Below, in pieces: positions 24,313 to 36,081 of a DNA stretch of 64,000 nucleotides. The translations under genes were made by a program, and so were the position numbers. The first letter of the stretch is position 1. The number at the start of each line of letters is the position of its first letter. The notes under the pieces are model-generated. The model was given only the letters and a program-made list of their open reading frames with translations. It did not search any database and had not been told where the DNA came from. The DNA is from Pseudomonadota bacterium. Lineage in GTDB: Bacteria; Myxococcota_A; UBA796; UBA9615. The DNA is taken from NCBI GenBank assembly GCA_024229515.1, contig JAAESI010000193.1, positions 1-64,000 on the forward strand. Reading direction: 5' to 3'.

Positions 24313-27221
24313 CGGCGGCGGCGCACCGCCACGAGGCTCAACAGGCCCAGCGCGAGCAGGCCCGACGGGGACGAGGTCCCACCGCTGGAGCAGGTGCAGC
24401 CGCCCTCGGCGGCGAAGCCGCTGGCGATGACGGCCGGCGTGTCGTCGTCGTCGTCGTCCTGCACGTCGTCGTCGTCGTCATCGTCCTGCTCGGGCACGGT
24501 GTCGTCGTCGTCGGTGGCGTCGTCGTCGTCGGTGGCGTCGTCGTCGTCATCGCCGGGGTCGACCCAGTCGTCCACCCCCACGATCGCGACGTCGTCCAGG
24601 TTCCAGCCGCCCATCTCCAGCCCCGCGTCGGTGATCAACGCGAACTCCACCTGGAGCGTGCCGTCCTCGGCGACCTGGTCGGTGATGTCGTAGCTGCGGA
24701 AGGCCCAGTGGTAGTCCTGATGGTGTTTGTCCGACCCATTCTGCTCGGTCGAGGCGAACTGGCTCCAGACCTCCTCGCCGTTGACGCGGATGACGGCCCG
24801 GTCCCAGTAGCCGTCCTCCACGGTCAGCCAGCGGCGGAGCTGCAGCAGCACCGGATCGGCGTTGCCGGCGGAGATGACGGGGCTGCGGAGCACGTTGTTG
24901 ACGTTGGGCTGGTAGGCGCCGTTCCAGTTCTCCAGGGGCGTGATGTCGTTGCCCCAGATGTTGGTGCCGGAGAAGGCGGAGTCGGGATCGCCCGCGAGGC
25001 CGCCTGCGGGGCCCCAGCCCCAGTCGTCCGCGCCCTCCTGGTCGGGGCCGGCGATCAGCTCGTGGCTGAAGCCGCCGCCGTCGGCCTCGAAGTCGGAGAA
25101 GAAGATCTCGTCCCGGGGGCCCACCCAGGCGGCGGCCCAGGGGTCGGTGAAGGAGCCGGTGGGGAACTCGCCGACGGCGTTGCCCCCTTCGTCGGTCAGC
25201 TCGATCCGGTAGCGGAAGTAGCTGCCGTTGGCCGGGCCGGGGAGGTCGACGTAGTAGTCGTCGCCGCCGAGGTTGGCCATGTCGGTGGTCTCGAAGGCGG
25301 AGATGTCGGCGCCGGGGTCGGTGGTCCAGCGGACCTGCACGGTGGAGACGTCGCCGTCGGCGCACTCGGGGTTGCTCAAGGCCGCGCTGACGGCCACGCC
25401 GATCGGCGCCTCGGGCTCGAGGTCCTGCAGCGGATCGTGGCTGATGAAGAAGGCCGCCACGCCGCCCCCCGGGTCCATGCCATGCAGGCCGAAGGCATCG
25501 ACGATCGCGCAGGTGTTGGGGGTCCCGTCGGCGAGGTTGCCGTTGTCGTCGTCCGCCAGCAGCGCCTCGTCGTACGAGGACGGGATGTCGCTGGCGCGCG
25601 ACGTGACCTGACCGAAGATGTAGTCGGTTTGGGCCACTCCGGCGTCGTAGCCGAGGTCGGCGATCAGGTCGGTGCGCAGGTCCCACATGGCGCCCGCGAT
25701 GATCAGCCCCGTGATGTGCGGATCGCCGTCGATGTCGTCGGGCCACGACAGGTTGGGGCCGATGTCCCGCAGAGGGTTCTCGGTGCCGGTGAAGAAGCCC
25801 GGCGACATGCCGTTGTCGTTGGTGATCGTCGCGGCCATGTAGTCGCTCAGACCCTCGCTCAGCGCGCTGTCGAAGGCGCCGATGCCGGGGATGATCGCCC
25901 AGTTGTGAAAGCCGTGGCCGTACTCGTGGTAGACGACGTCGGCCACGCGGCCGGTGTTGTTGCAGCCGTTGCCCTGGCGCAGGAACGTGACGTTGCCGTC
26001 GTACCAGGCGTTGCAGTTGTCGTTCAGGTTCGCGAACACGTCCATCTCGGTGTTCGGCCAGCCCAGACTCGGAATCATGATCAGCGCTCGTTCGATGACG
26101 ATGTGCAGGTTCACGTGGAGATCGAGGATGGCGCGCTCGCGCCGCTGCGCGGGGTTGTCGTTCGAGGGCGGCAGCGCCAGCGCCGTGCCGCCGTCGGCCG
26201 ACAAGGTCGCGGAGAAGTCCGGCTCGCCGCCGGCCTCGTTGTGGATCTCCATCATCGAGCTGCCGGCTTCGAACGTGAACGCTGCGGGGAGGTCGACGGC
26301 GACGTCGATCAGGCCGTTGCCGTCGGCGACATCGGAGGCGGCCCCGGAGACGGAGACGTTGGGCATCGCGGCGGTGGTGAGGCCGACCTGCGGGTAGCGA
26401 TCGTCGATCTCGGCCATGACCGTGCCGGTGACGAAGCGGACCTGCTCATCCCAGCGGAGCAGGCTCCCGTCCTGGGCGTCGATCCAGACGAGGCGGTGGC
26501 TGGGGCGCCCGACGTCCTCCCGCAGCTCGACCTTCCAGGCGAGGCGGTAGTCGATCTCACCGAAGCCGGTGCCGGGGCGGGCGAGCACCACGAGGCTCGG
26601 CTCGGTGAGCAACTGGGCGTCGCTGGTGGGCCAGTCGAGGTGGTCGATCGCCAGGTCGATGGCGGCGGCCGAACCGACGCCGGGCACCACGTCGAGGCGG
26701 ATCCCGGGCATCGAGCGCAGGTTCGCCATCACGAACCGGCCGTGCTTGAAGCGGAGCGACAGCCGCGCATCCTCAACCGGCACGCCCTCGTGCGTCTGGG
26801 TGAACGTGACGGTGGTGATGCCGCCGCGCCGGTCCACGATCCCCTCGTGGAGGTCTTCGACCGCGATCCCCGGCCCCAGCAGGTCCAGGTGGCTCAGGAG
26901 GATGCGCCAGCTCAGCTCGACGGCGCCGCCGTCGTCGGCGAGCGCCACTTCGTCGATCCACCAGCCTTCGCCGAGGATCGAGAACGGGGTCAGGGTCTGC
27001 TCGTCCCACGTCGCCGTCCACCGAAAGCCGTGCTCCTGGATGAACCGCTGCCACGCCGGGGAGGCGTCCATCCGGGCCTGGCTGGCGGGCTGGATCAGGC
27101 GCGCAGTCCGCGCCTCGGGGAAGTACTGGGTCTCCTCGTCGCCCACGAGCGCGAGCGCGGACGCGGGCAGGAGGAGGGCAGCGAGAAAGAGGCTCTTAAC
27201 GGACGCGGTCGGACGCAGCAT
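24309..27221 (-). CDS. M36-like secreted metalloprotease with poly-Asp stalk and MYXO-CTERM tail
   Basis: A 970-residue extracellular zinc protease. It has a signal peptide, an N-terminal FTP-like prodomain (about 90-200, with TFTQTHEGVPVEDARLSLRF), a catalytic domain with the zinc motif HEYGH (432-436) and the third ligand in SEGLSDY (Glu456), and C-terminal beta domains. After GVDDWVDPGDDDDD there is an Asp/Thr run of about 45 residues, then GGCTCSSGGTS, a hydrophobic helix and Arg4: a surface-exposed stalk plus MYXO-CTERM signal. The prodomain inhibits folding-stage activity in relatives. The gene overlaps a TPR gene downstream and is divergent from a tetraheme lipoprotein gene. Confidence 0.92.
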   Translation of the reverse strand: MLRPTASVKSLFLAALLLPASALALVGDEETQYFPEARTARLIQPASQARMDASPAWQRFIQEHGFRWTATWDEQTLTPFSILGEGWWIDEVALADDGGAVELSWRILLSHLDLLGPGIAVEDLHEGIVDRRGGITTVTFTQTHEGVPVEDARLSLRFKHGRFVMANLRSMPGIRLDVVPGVGSAAAIDLAIDHLDWPTSDAQLLTEPSLVVLARPGTGFGEIDYRLAWKVELREDVGRPSHRLVWIDAQDGSLLRWDEQVRFVTGTVMAEIDDRYPQVGLTTAAMPNVSVSGAASDVADGNGLIDVAVDLPAAFTFEAGSSMMEIHNEAGGEPDFSATLSADGGTALALPPSNDNPAQRRERAILDLHVNLHIVIERALIMIPSLGWPNTEMDVFANLNDNCNAWYDGNVTFLRQGNGCNNTGRVADVVYHEYGHGFHNWAIIPGIGAFDSALSEGLSDYMAATITNDNGMSPGFFTGTENPLRDIGPNLSWPDDIDGDPHITGLIIAGAMWDLRTDLIADLGYDAGVAQTDYIFGQVTSRASDIPSSYDEALLADDDNGNLADGTPNTCAIVDAFGLHGMDPGGGVAAFFISHDPLQDLEPEAPIGVAVSAALSNPECADGDVSTVQVRWTTDPGADISAFETTDMANLGGDDYYVDLPGPANGSYFRYRIELTDEGGNAVGEFPTGSFTDPWAAAWVGPRDEIFFSDFEADGGGFSHELIAGPDQEGADDWGWGPAGGLAGDPDSAFSGTNIWGNDITPLENWNGAYQPNVNNVLRSPVISAGNADPVLLQLRRWLTVEDGYWDRAVIRVNGEEVWSQFASTEQNGSDKHHQDYHWAFRSYDITDQVAEDGTLQVEFALITDAGLEMGGWNLDDVAIVGVDDWVDPGDDDDDATDDDDATDDDDTVPEQDDDDDDDVQDDDDDDTPAVIASGFAAEGGCTCSSGGTSSPSGLLALGLLSLVAVRRRR

Positions 27222-27297
27222 GTCACCCCAAAGGCGGTTGGAACTCTCCAGCGTAGGACAAGCTACGATGCTGGGCCCCGCGCAGCAAAGGCTCTTG

Positions 27298-29049
27298 ATG
27301 GCGATTGCGAAGGCTTCACAGGGACTTCACACGATTGTGACCGGGCTGCTGCTGCTGGCGGCGTGCTCCGGAACCGGAGGCCCCGGCGAGCCCAAGACCC
27401 CCCCGACCCGGCTGGAGCTTCCGCCCCCGCTGTCGGAGACCGAATCGGCGACGGAAGCCCCTGCCAGGCCACCGGTGGACCCCGATCGTTGGCTCCTGCC
27501 CGACCCCCAGGGGGACCCCGAGCATCCGCCCTGGTTCCGGCTGTTCTGGAGCCAGGAGAACCAGGCCGAGCTGGAGGCATGCGGCTGCCCCGGCTCGCCG
27601 ACGGGAGGCATGGCCCGACGGGCGGCCCTGGCCGCCGAGCTCCGCGCCACCCTCCCCGACGTCACCATCGTCGAGGGGCCGTCGGCGCTCAGTCGCGCGA
27701 TCCTGGGCTTCGGAGCGGTCGAAGGTGAGCATCGAGCGCGCGGCCGCGTCGTGCTGGAGACCCTCGCCGCGAGCCAGCCGGACGCCTTCTTCCCGGGCCA
27801 CGCCGACTTCGCGGTGATGACGACCGACGAGCTGGCGGCCGCGGCCAAGGGGCACGGGATCCCGCTGGTGGCCACCAACCTGGACGCGTCCGGGTACCAA
27901 CGGTCGATGGTGCGCGAGGTGGAGGGACGGCGGGTGCTGTTCCTGGGGCTCGTGCGCGAGGCGGGCACGCACGCGGGCCTCGCCGCGGCGCCGACCACCG
28001 ACGCGGTGGCGGCGGCGGCGGCGGAGGTGGCAGCGGCGGGACCGGTGGACCTGGTCGTGGCGCTGACCGATGGAGATCGGCGGACCGTGCGGCAATGGCG
28101 TGAGGCGGGGCTGGATGTCGACGTTCTGCTGACCCCCCCGGAGCCGTCGGACAGCCGGGCGCAGCTGTGGGACGGGACGATGAAGGTGGTTCGGGCCGAC
28201 CCCCTCGGCCGAGCCTTCCGACGCCTCGATGTCGCGTTCACGGGAGGCGAGGGGAGGGGACTGTGGCCGACGGAGCGGATGGTTCAGCCGGTCGAACGGG
28301 TTGCCTCCCTGGAGGGGCAGTACCTGCGGCAGCGGCGTACCCACCGGGCGCTGGTCGAGGCCGGCGAAGATCCGCGCCAGTACGAGGTCGGCTCCGACGG
28401 TGAGAGGCGGCTGGACCCCTCCACCGACCCCGACGTCATGCAGGGCGCGCTCGCCGAGATCGCCGCGATGCGACGGCAGGCCTTCGCCAACGCCCTGGAG
28501 CTGACGAAAGGGCACGCGGTGCACGTCAGCAAAGTCGTGATGGAGCCCGCGATCCAGGAGCATCCGGGGGTGCGGGATCGGCTCGACGCGGTGGGCGCCG
28601 AGCGGCTGCGGGCGCTTCAGGCCGATCAGGAGCCCTTCGAGTCGGTGCCCGAAGCGTCGCGCTACGTGGGGCGGACGGCGTGCGTCAGCTGCCACGCACC
28701 CGAGAGCGCGCATTGGTCGCAGTCGCCTCATGCGCAGGCGTGGAAGACGCTGCTGGAGCGGGGGGAGACCGAGAACCCCGACTGCCTGCGCTGCCACACC
28801 ACCGGGTTCGCGGCGGCGGGCGGGTTCGCCGACCCCACGGGCGAGCGGGCGCTGCTCAACGTAGAGTGCGAGGCGTGCCACGGGCCGATGGCGCGACACG
28901 TCGAGGAGGCGGCGCGTCGAGGGTTTGCGCCGTCCGCCGGGCAGCCGATCACCGAGACCGTATGCCGCCGCTGCCATGACCCCGCCAACAGCCCCCGTTT
29001 CGACTACTCCACCTACCTCCCGCGGGTGATGCACAAGGAACCGCGATGA
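27298..29049 (+). CDS. Tetraheme cytochrome lipoprotein fused to a metallophosphatase-like domain
   Basis: A 583-residue lipoprotein (lipobox LLLLAACS). Residues about 80-340 resemble the calcineurin/5'-nucleotidase fold seen in cytochrome c554-type fusions (ACGCPGSPTGGMARRAAL, FFPGHADFAV, VDLVVALTDGDRRT), but the usual His/Asp metal ligands are mostly absent: the GGHxH position reads TPPEPS. The C-terminal part has four CxxCH heme sites at 462, 496, 524 and 556. The protein should carry electrons in the periplasm or at the surface. An alternative ATG lies at 27268. Its stop overlaps the next gene as ATGA. Confidence 0.82.
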   Translation: MAIAKASQGLHTIVTGLLLLAACSGTGGPGEPKTPPTRLELPPPLSETESATEAPARPPVDPDRWLLPDPQGDPEHPPWFRLFWSQENQAELEACGCPGSPTGGMARRAALAAELRATLPDVTIVEGPSALSRAILGFGAVEGEHRARGRVVLETLAASQPDAFFPGHADFAVMTTDELAAAAKGHGIPLVATNLDASGYQRSMVREVEGRRVLFLGLVREAGTHAGLAAAPTTDAVAAAAAEVAAAGPVDLVVALTDGDRRTVRQWREAGLDVDVLLTPPEPSDSRAQLWDGTMKVVRADPLGRAFRRLDVAFTGGEGRGLWPTERMVQPVERVASLEGQYLRQRRTHRALVEAGEDPRQYEVGSDGERRLDPSTDPDVMQGALAEIAAMRRQAFANALELTKGHAVHVSKVVMEPAIQEHPGVRDRLDAVGAERLRALQADQEPFESVPEASRYVGRTACVSCHAPESAHWSQSPHAQAWKTLLERGETENPDCLRCHTTGFAAAGGFADPTGERALLNVECEACHGPMARHVEEAARRGFAPSAGQPITETVCRRCHDPANSPRFDYSTYLPRVMHKEPR

Positions 29050-29966
29050 CCTGGACCGTCCTGACCCGCCACGAACTCACCCTCCTGCTGGACCGCGATC
29101 TGAGCGATCCGAGGCGCAGCGCCGCCGTCGCCCGCGCCGCGGGGGTGGACGCCTCTCCGCCCCAGGGCGTCGAGAGCAGCTTCGCGCACCTCAGCCGGCT
29201 GGTGCTGACGGCGGAGCGGGCCGGCAAGCTGGATGCGCTCGTGGAGGCCGCCACCACCGCCGTCACCGAGGCGACGCGGGTGGAGCTGGCCGGCCTGCAC
29301 GTGGACGCGGGGGCCGAGACCGAGCGGTCCGAGGCGGACGTGCCCACGGTCCGCGAAGAGGTCGAGACGATCATCGAGCCGACGACGCCGATCGCGGACG
29401 AGACGGCCGATGAGACCGAGTTCGCCGACGAGGACGACGAGGAGCCCGAACCAGCGGGGATGGAACCCGAGGGGGCCGCTCCCCGTCCCCCCGGCACGCC
29501 CGCCCAGGCGCCGCCCACCGGCGGCGCCACGAGCTGGCTCATTCGCCGCGCGCACGTCAGCGCTCCGACCACCACCGAGGCGGGCGCTCAGCTGCGCCTC
29601 ACCGTGACGCTGAAGGCGGCGGAGCCGGGCACCGTCGCTACCGCCCCCGCAGACGCGACGCTGTACGCGGGCGGCCCGGTGCCGCTGGAGGTGGAACTGT
29701 GGTTGGAAGAGGGCTACCCCGCGGACGGTCAGGACCTGCACCGCACCGTCCCCCTGGGCGCTGAGGGAGAGGATCTCGAGGTCGAGTTCAGCGTCGCCGT
29801 TCCCTCGCCGCTGGCCGAGGGGGTGGACGCGACGATCCGCTTCTTCGTGCACGGGTACGAGGTCGGACGCGCCAAGGCGTTCGTGCCGAACCGGGAGCGC
29901 GACGACGTGGAGCCGAGGCCGAGCACGCCGGGCGCCGTGGTGGTGCCCGACACGATCCTCGGCTGA
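29046..29966 (+). CDS. Cytoplasmic protein with N-terminal helical adaptor-like domain and beta domain
   Basis: A 306-residue protein without signal peptide, coupled to the tetraheme gene by an ATGA overlap. The first 75 residues form a helical bundle (HELTLLLDRDLSDPRRSAAV, FAHLSRLVLTAERAGKLDAL) that resembles effector-associated death-like adaptor domains; I call this tentative. Residues about 90-155 are a Glu/Asp/Pro/Thr linker, and 160-285 look like a beta-sandwich with VPLEVELWLEEGYPADGQDL. A cytoplasmic partner of an exported cytochrome is unexpected. The 3' end is convergent with the Cys-rich lipoprotein gene. Confidence 0.72.
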   Translation: MTWTVLTRHELTLLLDRDLSDPRRSAAVARAAGVDASPPQGVESSFAHLSRLVLTAERAGKLDALVEAATTAVTEATRVELAGLHVDAGAETERSEADVPTVREEVETIIEPTTPIADETADETEFADEDDEEPEPAGMEPEGAAPRPPGTPAQAPPTGGATSWLIRRAHVSAPTTTEAGAQLRLTVTLKAAEPGTVATAPADATLYAGGPVPLEVELWLEEGYPADGQDLHRTVPLGAEGEDLEVEFSVAVPSPLAEGVDATIRFFVHGYEVGRAKAFVPNRERDDVEPRPSTPGAVVVPDTILG

Positions 29967-29981
29967 GGTCCGGCCCCCCGC

Positions 29982-32453
<2,472 letters not shown>

Positions 32454-32496
32454 GGGACTCTTATTCCGCGGGTGTGAGGACGGAGATGGTATCCGG

Positions 32497-34587
32497 TTAG
32501 CTGAAGCCCCGCAGGAAGCGTTCGACTTCTTCCTTGGCGAGCAGCCCCACGCACGTGTCGAGGCACCGGTCGCACAGGAGCAGGCCCTTGGCCTGGTGCA
32601 TGCAGCGGGCTTCGAAGATCGAGCAACTGCAGAAGCTGCAGACGTGGTCCTCACGGTCGCTGACGGCCAGATCCGTGCGGTGTGCGTGGATGTAGGAGAC
32701 GCACAGGTTGCACAGGAAGACGCGGTTGCCGCTCATCAGGCGGTCGACCTCGTCGCCGGCGCGGGAGCACAGCGAGCAGGTCTCCTTGCCGGCGGGGCGC
32801 TGGCGGCGGGCCGGGCGATCGGGGCGCTCCCGAGCGGCGTCCTGCAGGTCGATGATCTTGTCGGACTGCTCCGACCGGCTGATCCCCAGCTCGATCAGCT
32901 CCTTGAGCCGGCTGGCGTGGGGCTCGGACAGCGTGTCCGCCTCTTCGCGGAGGGTGCGGATCGCCCGCTCGGAGCCGTAGAACAGCAGCGAGATGGCGGA
33001 GCTGGCCTGGAGCGCGCGGTTCTCGCTGTCGAGGTGGTCGCTGAGGAAGTCCTCGGCCGACGCCGTCCCCTTCACCGCCAGCGCCAGGAGCAGGTAGGCC
33101 TGGTACTCGTGCAGTTCGACGCGGGCTTCCTCGAGCGCGCCCTTGTAGGCGGTGAGGTCGTCCGTCGGCGGCCGCTTGGCCTGGGCGCGGCGCTTGAGGC
33201 CGTCCTCGGAGACGTGGAAGCCGTCGGTGATCGCCTCCTCGGGGATGTACTGGCTCAGCAGCAGCACCGTGCGGCCGAGCTTGCGGCCGAAGAACCGGGC
33301 CGGCTCCTCCAGCTGATCGAGCACCTGCTCGACGCGGGCGCGACGGCTGAGGTCGTACAGCTGCTCCCACATCTGGAAGCGGAGCGAATCGGTGCGGACC
33401 TCTTCGACGATCTCCGCCAGGGAGGCGAAGGCGTCGATGCCCATCTCCTGGATCTGGGCCAGGAGCACGTCGATACGGCGGCGGGTGCGGCCGCGGGAGC
33501 CCTTGTAGTACTGCCGGCCGCCGTCGAAGGACTCGTCCGCCTCGAACGCCGCCACCTCCCTGCGGAGGCAGTCGAACAGCCAGCCGAAGTCGCCGCGCAC
33601 GTAGTGCGTCTTGACCAGCTCCACGTAGGCGGGGAAGTAGTCCGGGGTCTCGGTGAGGATCTGCTCGAAGCGGTGCTTGGCCTGACCGAAGAGCCGCTGG
33701 TCCAGCTCGATGCAGCCCAGGGAGAACCGGGCGAGCATGTTGTCCGGCTCCAGCTCGAGCGCCTGCTCGCAGGCTTCGCGGGCCTTGTCCCACTCCCCCA
33801 GCTCGAGCCACGCGAGGCCGATCTTGCTCCACGCCAGGGCGCTGTCGGGCTCGGCCCGGAGGAACTCCCGGTAGTGGTGGATCGCGTTGGTGTAGCGGCC
33901 CATCGAGAAGTGCGTGAGGCCGAGGTAGTAGTGGGCGATCGACCCGTACTCCTCGTGCTGCAGCAGCCGGGTGAAGAACCGGCGGGCGTACTTGTACTGC
34001 CGCGTGTGCAGGAAGAGCTCGCCCAGGTCCTTGTAGATGTTGCCGACGAAGCTCTCGAACGGGCGCAGCCGGAGCGCCGTGACGAGGTGGTAGATGGCCC
34101 GCTCCATCAGCTCGTCGGACGCCTTGAAGTCGCGCTCGCGGGCCTCGCTGTAGAGGGCGCCGCCGAGGTTGTAGTGGGCCTGCCACAGATCCGCGTCCAA
34201 CTCGGTGGCGCGGGTGAAGGCGTCGATGGCGCGGGCGCTGCTGCCGCGCTGCTTGTGCAGGTTACCGAGCCCCACGTGGGCGAGGGCGTCCTGGGGATCG
34301 GCGGAGATGGCGGCCTTGTAGTTGTCCTCGGCGCCGTCCAGATCACCGACCCCGTAGCGGGCGTTGGCGCGGATGTTGAACGCCTGGCAGGCACCCCCGA
34401 AACGCTCGACGGCGAGGGCGGCGAGCTCATCGGCGCGCTCGAACCAGTGGTCCCCACGGCCGTAGTAGTAGCCCTTCTGGAAGCACGCCTCGGCCAACTC
34501 CAGGAGGAGCTCCACGGACGATTCGCCGTTTTCGAGGCGCTGCTCCAGCCGCTGGATCTTCCAGTCGTGCCGGCTCTCGGGGGTCAT
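32497..34587 (-). CDS. TPR protein with two ClpX-type C4 zinc fingers
   Basis: A 696-residue cytoplasmic protein. Residues about 20-330 contain seven to nine TPR units (such as [20 protein letters not shown] and [20 protein letters not shown]). A helical region follows, and from Cys604 two C4 zinc fingers are seen: [16 protein letters not shown]...FLCNLC and [15 protein letters not shown]...LLCDRC. This CxxC-(about 19)-CxxC spacing matches the N-terminal finger of ClpX. There is no ATPase domain. The ClpX finger binds substrates and adaptors, so this could be an adaptor or scaffold; that is inference. The ATG at 34587 is the first Met after a stop-free but biased-codon-free upstream stretch. 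Confidence 0.85.
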   Translation of the reverse strand: MTPESRHDWKIQRLEQRLENGESSVELLLELAEACFQKGYYYGRGDHWFERADELAALAVERFGGACQAFNIRANARYGVGDLDGAEDNYKAAISADPQDALAHVGLGNLHKQRGSSARAIDAFTRATELDADLWQAHYNLGGALYSEARERDFKASDELMERAIYHLVTALRLRPFESFVGNIYKDLGELFLHTRQYKYARRFFTRLLQHEEYGSIAHYYLGLTHFSMGRYTNAIHHYREFLRAEPDSALAWSKIGLAWLELGEWDKAREACEQALELEPDNMLARFSLGCIELDQRLFGQAKHRFEQILTETPDYFPAYVELVKTHYVRGDFGWLFDCLRREVAAFEADESFDGGRQYYKGSRGRTRRRIDVLLAQIQEMGIDAFASLAEIVEEVRTDSLRFQMWEQLYDLSRRARVEQVLDQLEEPARFFGRKLGRTVLLLSQYIPEEAITDGFHVSEDGLKRRAQAKRPPTDDLTAYKGALEEARVELHEYQAYLLLALAVKGTASAEDFLSDHLDSENRALQASSAISLLFYGSERAIRTLREEADTLSEPHASRLKELIELGISRSEQSDKIIDLQDAARERPDRPARRQRPAGKETCSLCSRAGDEVDRLMSGNRVFLCNLCVSYIHAHRTDLAVSDREDHVCSFCSCSIFEARCMHQAKGLLLCDRCLDTCVGLLAKEEVERFLRGFS

Positions 34588-34629
34588 GGTGGCCAAGGGA
34601 CCGGCGCAGTCTACCGGACAAGAGCGTGC

Positions 34630-34635
34630 TAGGGT
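34630..34635 (+). promoter_or_regulatory. Putative extended -10 box (TGCTAGGGT) of a leaderless transcript
   Basis: TAGGGT with an upstream TGC lies 9 nt before ATG 34645 and no Shine-Dalgarno sequence is seen. Confidence 0.4.
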
Positions 34636-34644
34636 CCCGGCCCG

Positions 34645-36081
34645 ATGAGCCCGCGCGCGATCGTTCCCTTCTTGCTGCTCACCTCCCTGCTCACGATGCC
34701 TTCCGTGGCGTCGGCGGAGCCGGTGAAGATCAGTGCCATCAACGCTCGGTACGACGCTACGGGCACAGGCCTGAGCGTGACGGCGAGCCCCCGCACCCTC
34801 GACCTGCTCCAGGGCGGCGGCGGCTTCACCTTCTCCCTCGTGGACCGGCCGTTCGTGCTCTACGACGACAGCTCCGGCGTGCGCGAGGCGTGGTCCGTGA
34901 TCGTCCAGTCGCAGGTGCTGCTCGACCTCCACGGGGCGATCGGCTTCAAGTACGTCGATCTGGGGCTGGTTCTTCCCGTCGCCCCGGTGGTGGTCTGGGG
35001 ACTGGATCCGACCGGCGACTTCCCCGTCCACGAGGGCGCTGACATCGGTGGAATCGGGGACCTGACCCTCATCCCGAAGGCGCAGATCATCGACCCCCGG
35101 GCCAAGAAGTTCGGCCTCGGCGTGCAGATCCCCGTGTCCCTGCCCACCGGCCATGCGAGCCGCTACCTGGGCAACGGCGGCGTCGCCGTCGAGGTGCAGA
35201 TCCTCGCCGAACTCGACCTCGGCCGCTTCCGGGCGCTGGCCAACTTCGCGCCGCTGCACCTGCGGCCCCGCGTCGAGTACGGCGGCTTCGTCCGCCAGGT
35301 CGGCATGAACTGGGCCGTCGGCGTCTCCGGTTCGGTGCTGCAGACGATGGACCTCCGGGCCGAGACCTGGGGAACGATGAGCTACATGGGGACCAAGTCG
35401 CAGGCCACGGCCGAGTGGTCCGTCAGCGCCGCGCTCCGGCCGGCCGACCTCGTCGAGCTGGAACTGGGCGCCGGTGGCGGCATCGCCGGGTTCGGAACGC
35501 CCCAGTTGCGGGCGTTCGCGGGCGTGCGGTTCACGTCCCCGCCGAAGTCCGCGACCCCGGACTACGACCCCGACGAGCACAGCGAGCCGGAGGCTGCGCC
35601 GGCGCCGGCCGTCGAGGAAGCCCCGGCGGTCGAAGAGGCCCCCGCTGTCGAGGAGGCTCCGGCCGCTGAAGAGGCTCCCGCTGCCGAAGAGGCTCCCGCT
35701 GCCGAAGAGGCTCCCGCTGCCGAAGAGGCTCCGGCTACCGAAGAGGCTCCGGCTACCGAAGAGACTCCCGCGACGGAGGAAGCTCCGGCCGCTGAGGAAG
35801 CTCCCGCGACCGAGGAGGCTCCCACCGCTGAAGAGGCTCCTGCTGCTGAAGAGGCTCCTGCTGCTGAAGAGGCTCCCGCCGCTGAGGAGGCTCCTGCCGC
35901 TGAAGAGGCTCCCGCCGCTGAGGAGGCTCCCGCCGCTGAAGAGGCTCCCGGCGCTGAGGAGGAGGCTCCCGCCGAGGAGGCTCCCGCGACTGAGGAGAAG
36001 GCCGCTGAGGAAGCGCCCGCCGAGGAAGCTCCCGCGGCCGAAGAGGCTCCCGCTCCCGAGACCGAGGGCTCCGCCGAATGA
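34645..36081 (+). CDS. Outer-membrane beta-barrel protein with EEAPAA repeat tail
   Basis: A 478-residue protein with a signal peptide (cleavage near SVASAEP). Residues 25-310 alternate in the way of outer-membrane barrels, like the barrel half of myxobacterial OmpA-family proteins (IPVSLPTGHASRYLGNGG, FAGVRFTSP). Where those carry a peptidoglycan-binding OmpA domain, this protein has about 150 residues of near-perfect EEAPAA/EEAPAT hexads, strongly acidic, ending ETEGSAE. The stop overlaps the next ATG (ATGA). The barrel call is from pattern, not from a family match. Confidence 0.78.
   Translation: MSPRAIVPFLLLTSLLTMPSVASAEPVKISAINARYDATGTGLSVTASPRTLDLLQGGGGFTFSLVDRPFVLYDDSSGVREAWSVIVQSQVLLDLHGAIGFKYVDLGLVLPVAPVVVWGLDPTGDFPVHEGADIGGIGDLTLIPKAQIIDPRAKKFGLGVQIPVSLPTGHASRYLGNGGVAVEVQILAELDLGRFRALANFAPLHLRPRVEYGGFVRQVGMNWAVGVSGSVLQTMDLRAETWGTMSYMGTKSQATAEWSVSAALRPADLVELELGAGGGIAGFGTPQLRAFAGVRFTSPPKSATPDYDPDEHSEPEAAPAPAVEEAPAVEEAPAVEEAPAAEEAPAAEEAPAAEEAPAAEEAPATEEAPATEETPATEEAPAAEEAPATEEAPTAEEAPAAEEAPAAEEAPAAEEAPAAEEAPAAEEAPAAEEAPGAEEEAPAEEAPATEEKAAEEAPAEEAPAAEEAPAPETEGSAE
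35611..36060 (+). repeat. Coding 18-bp tandem repeat (EEAPAA hexads)
   Basis: About 25 tandem units of roughly 18 bp, consensus GAAGAGGCTCCCGCTGCC, encode the acidic Ala/Pro tail. Some neighbouring units are identical at the DNA level, so copy number is likely to vary by slippage. Confidence 0.8.

Noticed and set aside
24437-24555. GTCGTC microsatellite
   Set aside because: It is explained by the Asp-rich stalk of the metalloprotease encoded on the minus strand.
23661-27728. Very long open frame (1355 codons) on the plus strand
   Set aside because: It is the antisense shadow of the M36-like protease gene. Its product is rich in Arg, Val and Gly, low in complexity, and lacks any domain, while the minus-strand gene has a signal peptide, HEYGH motif and sorting tail.
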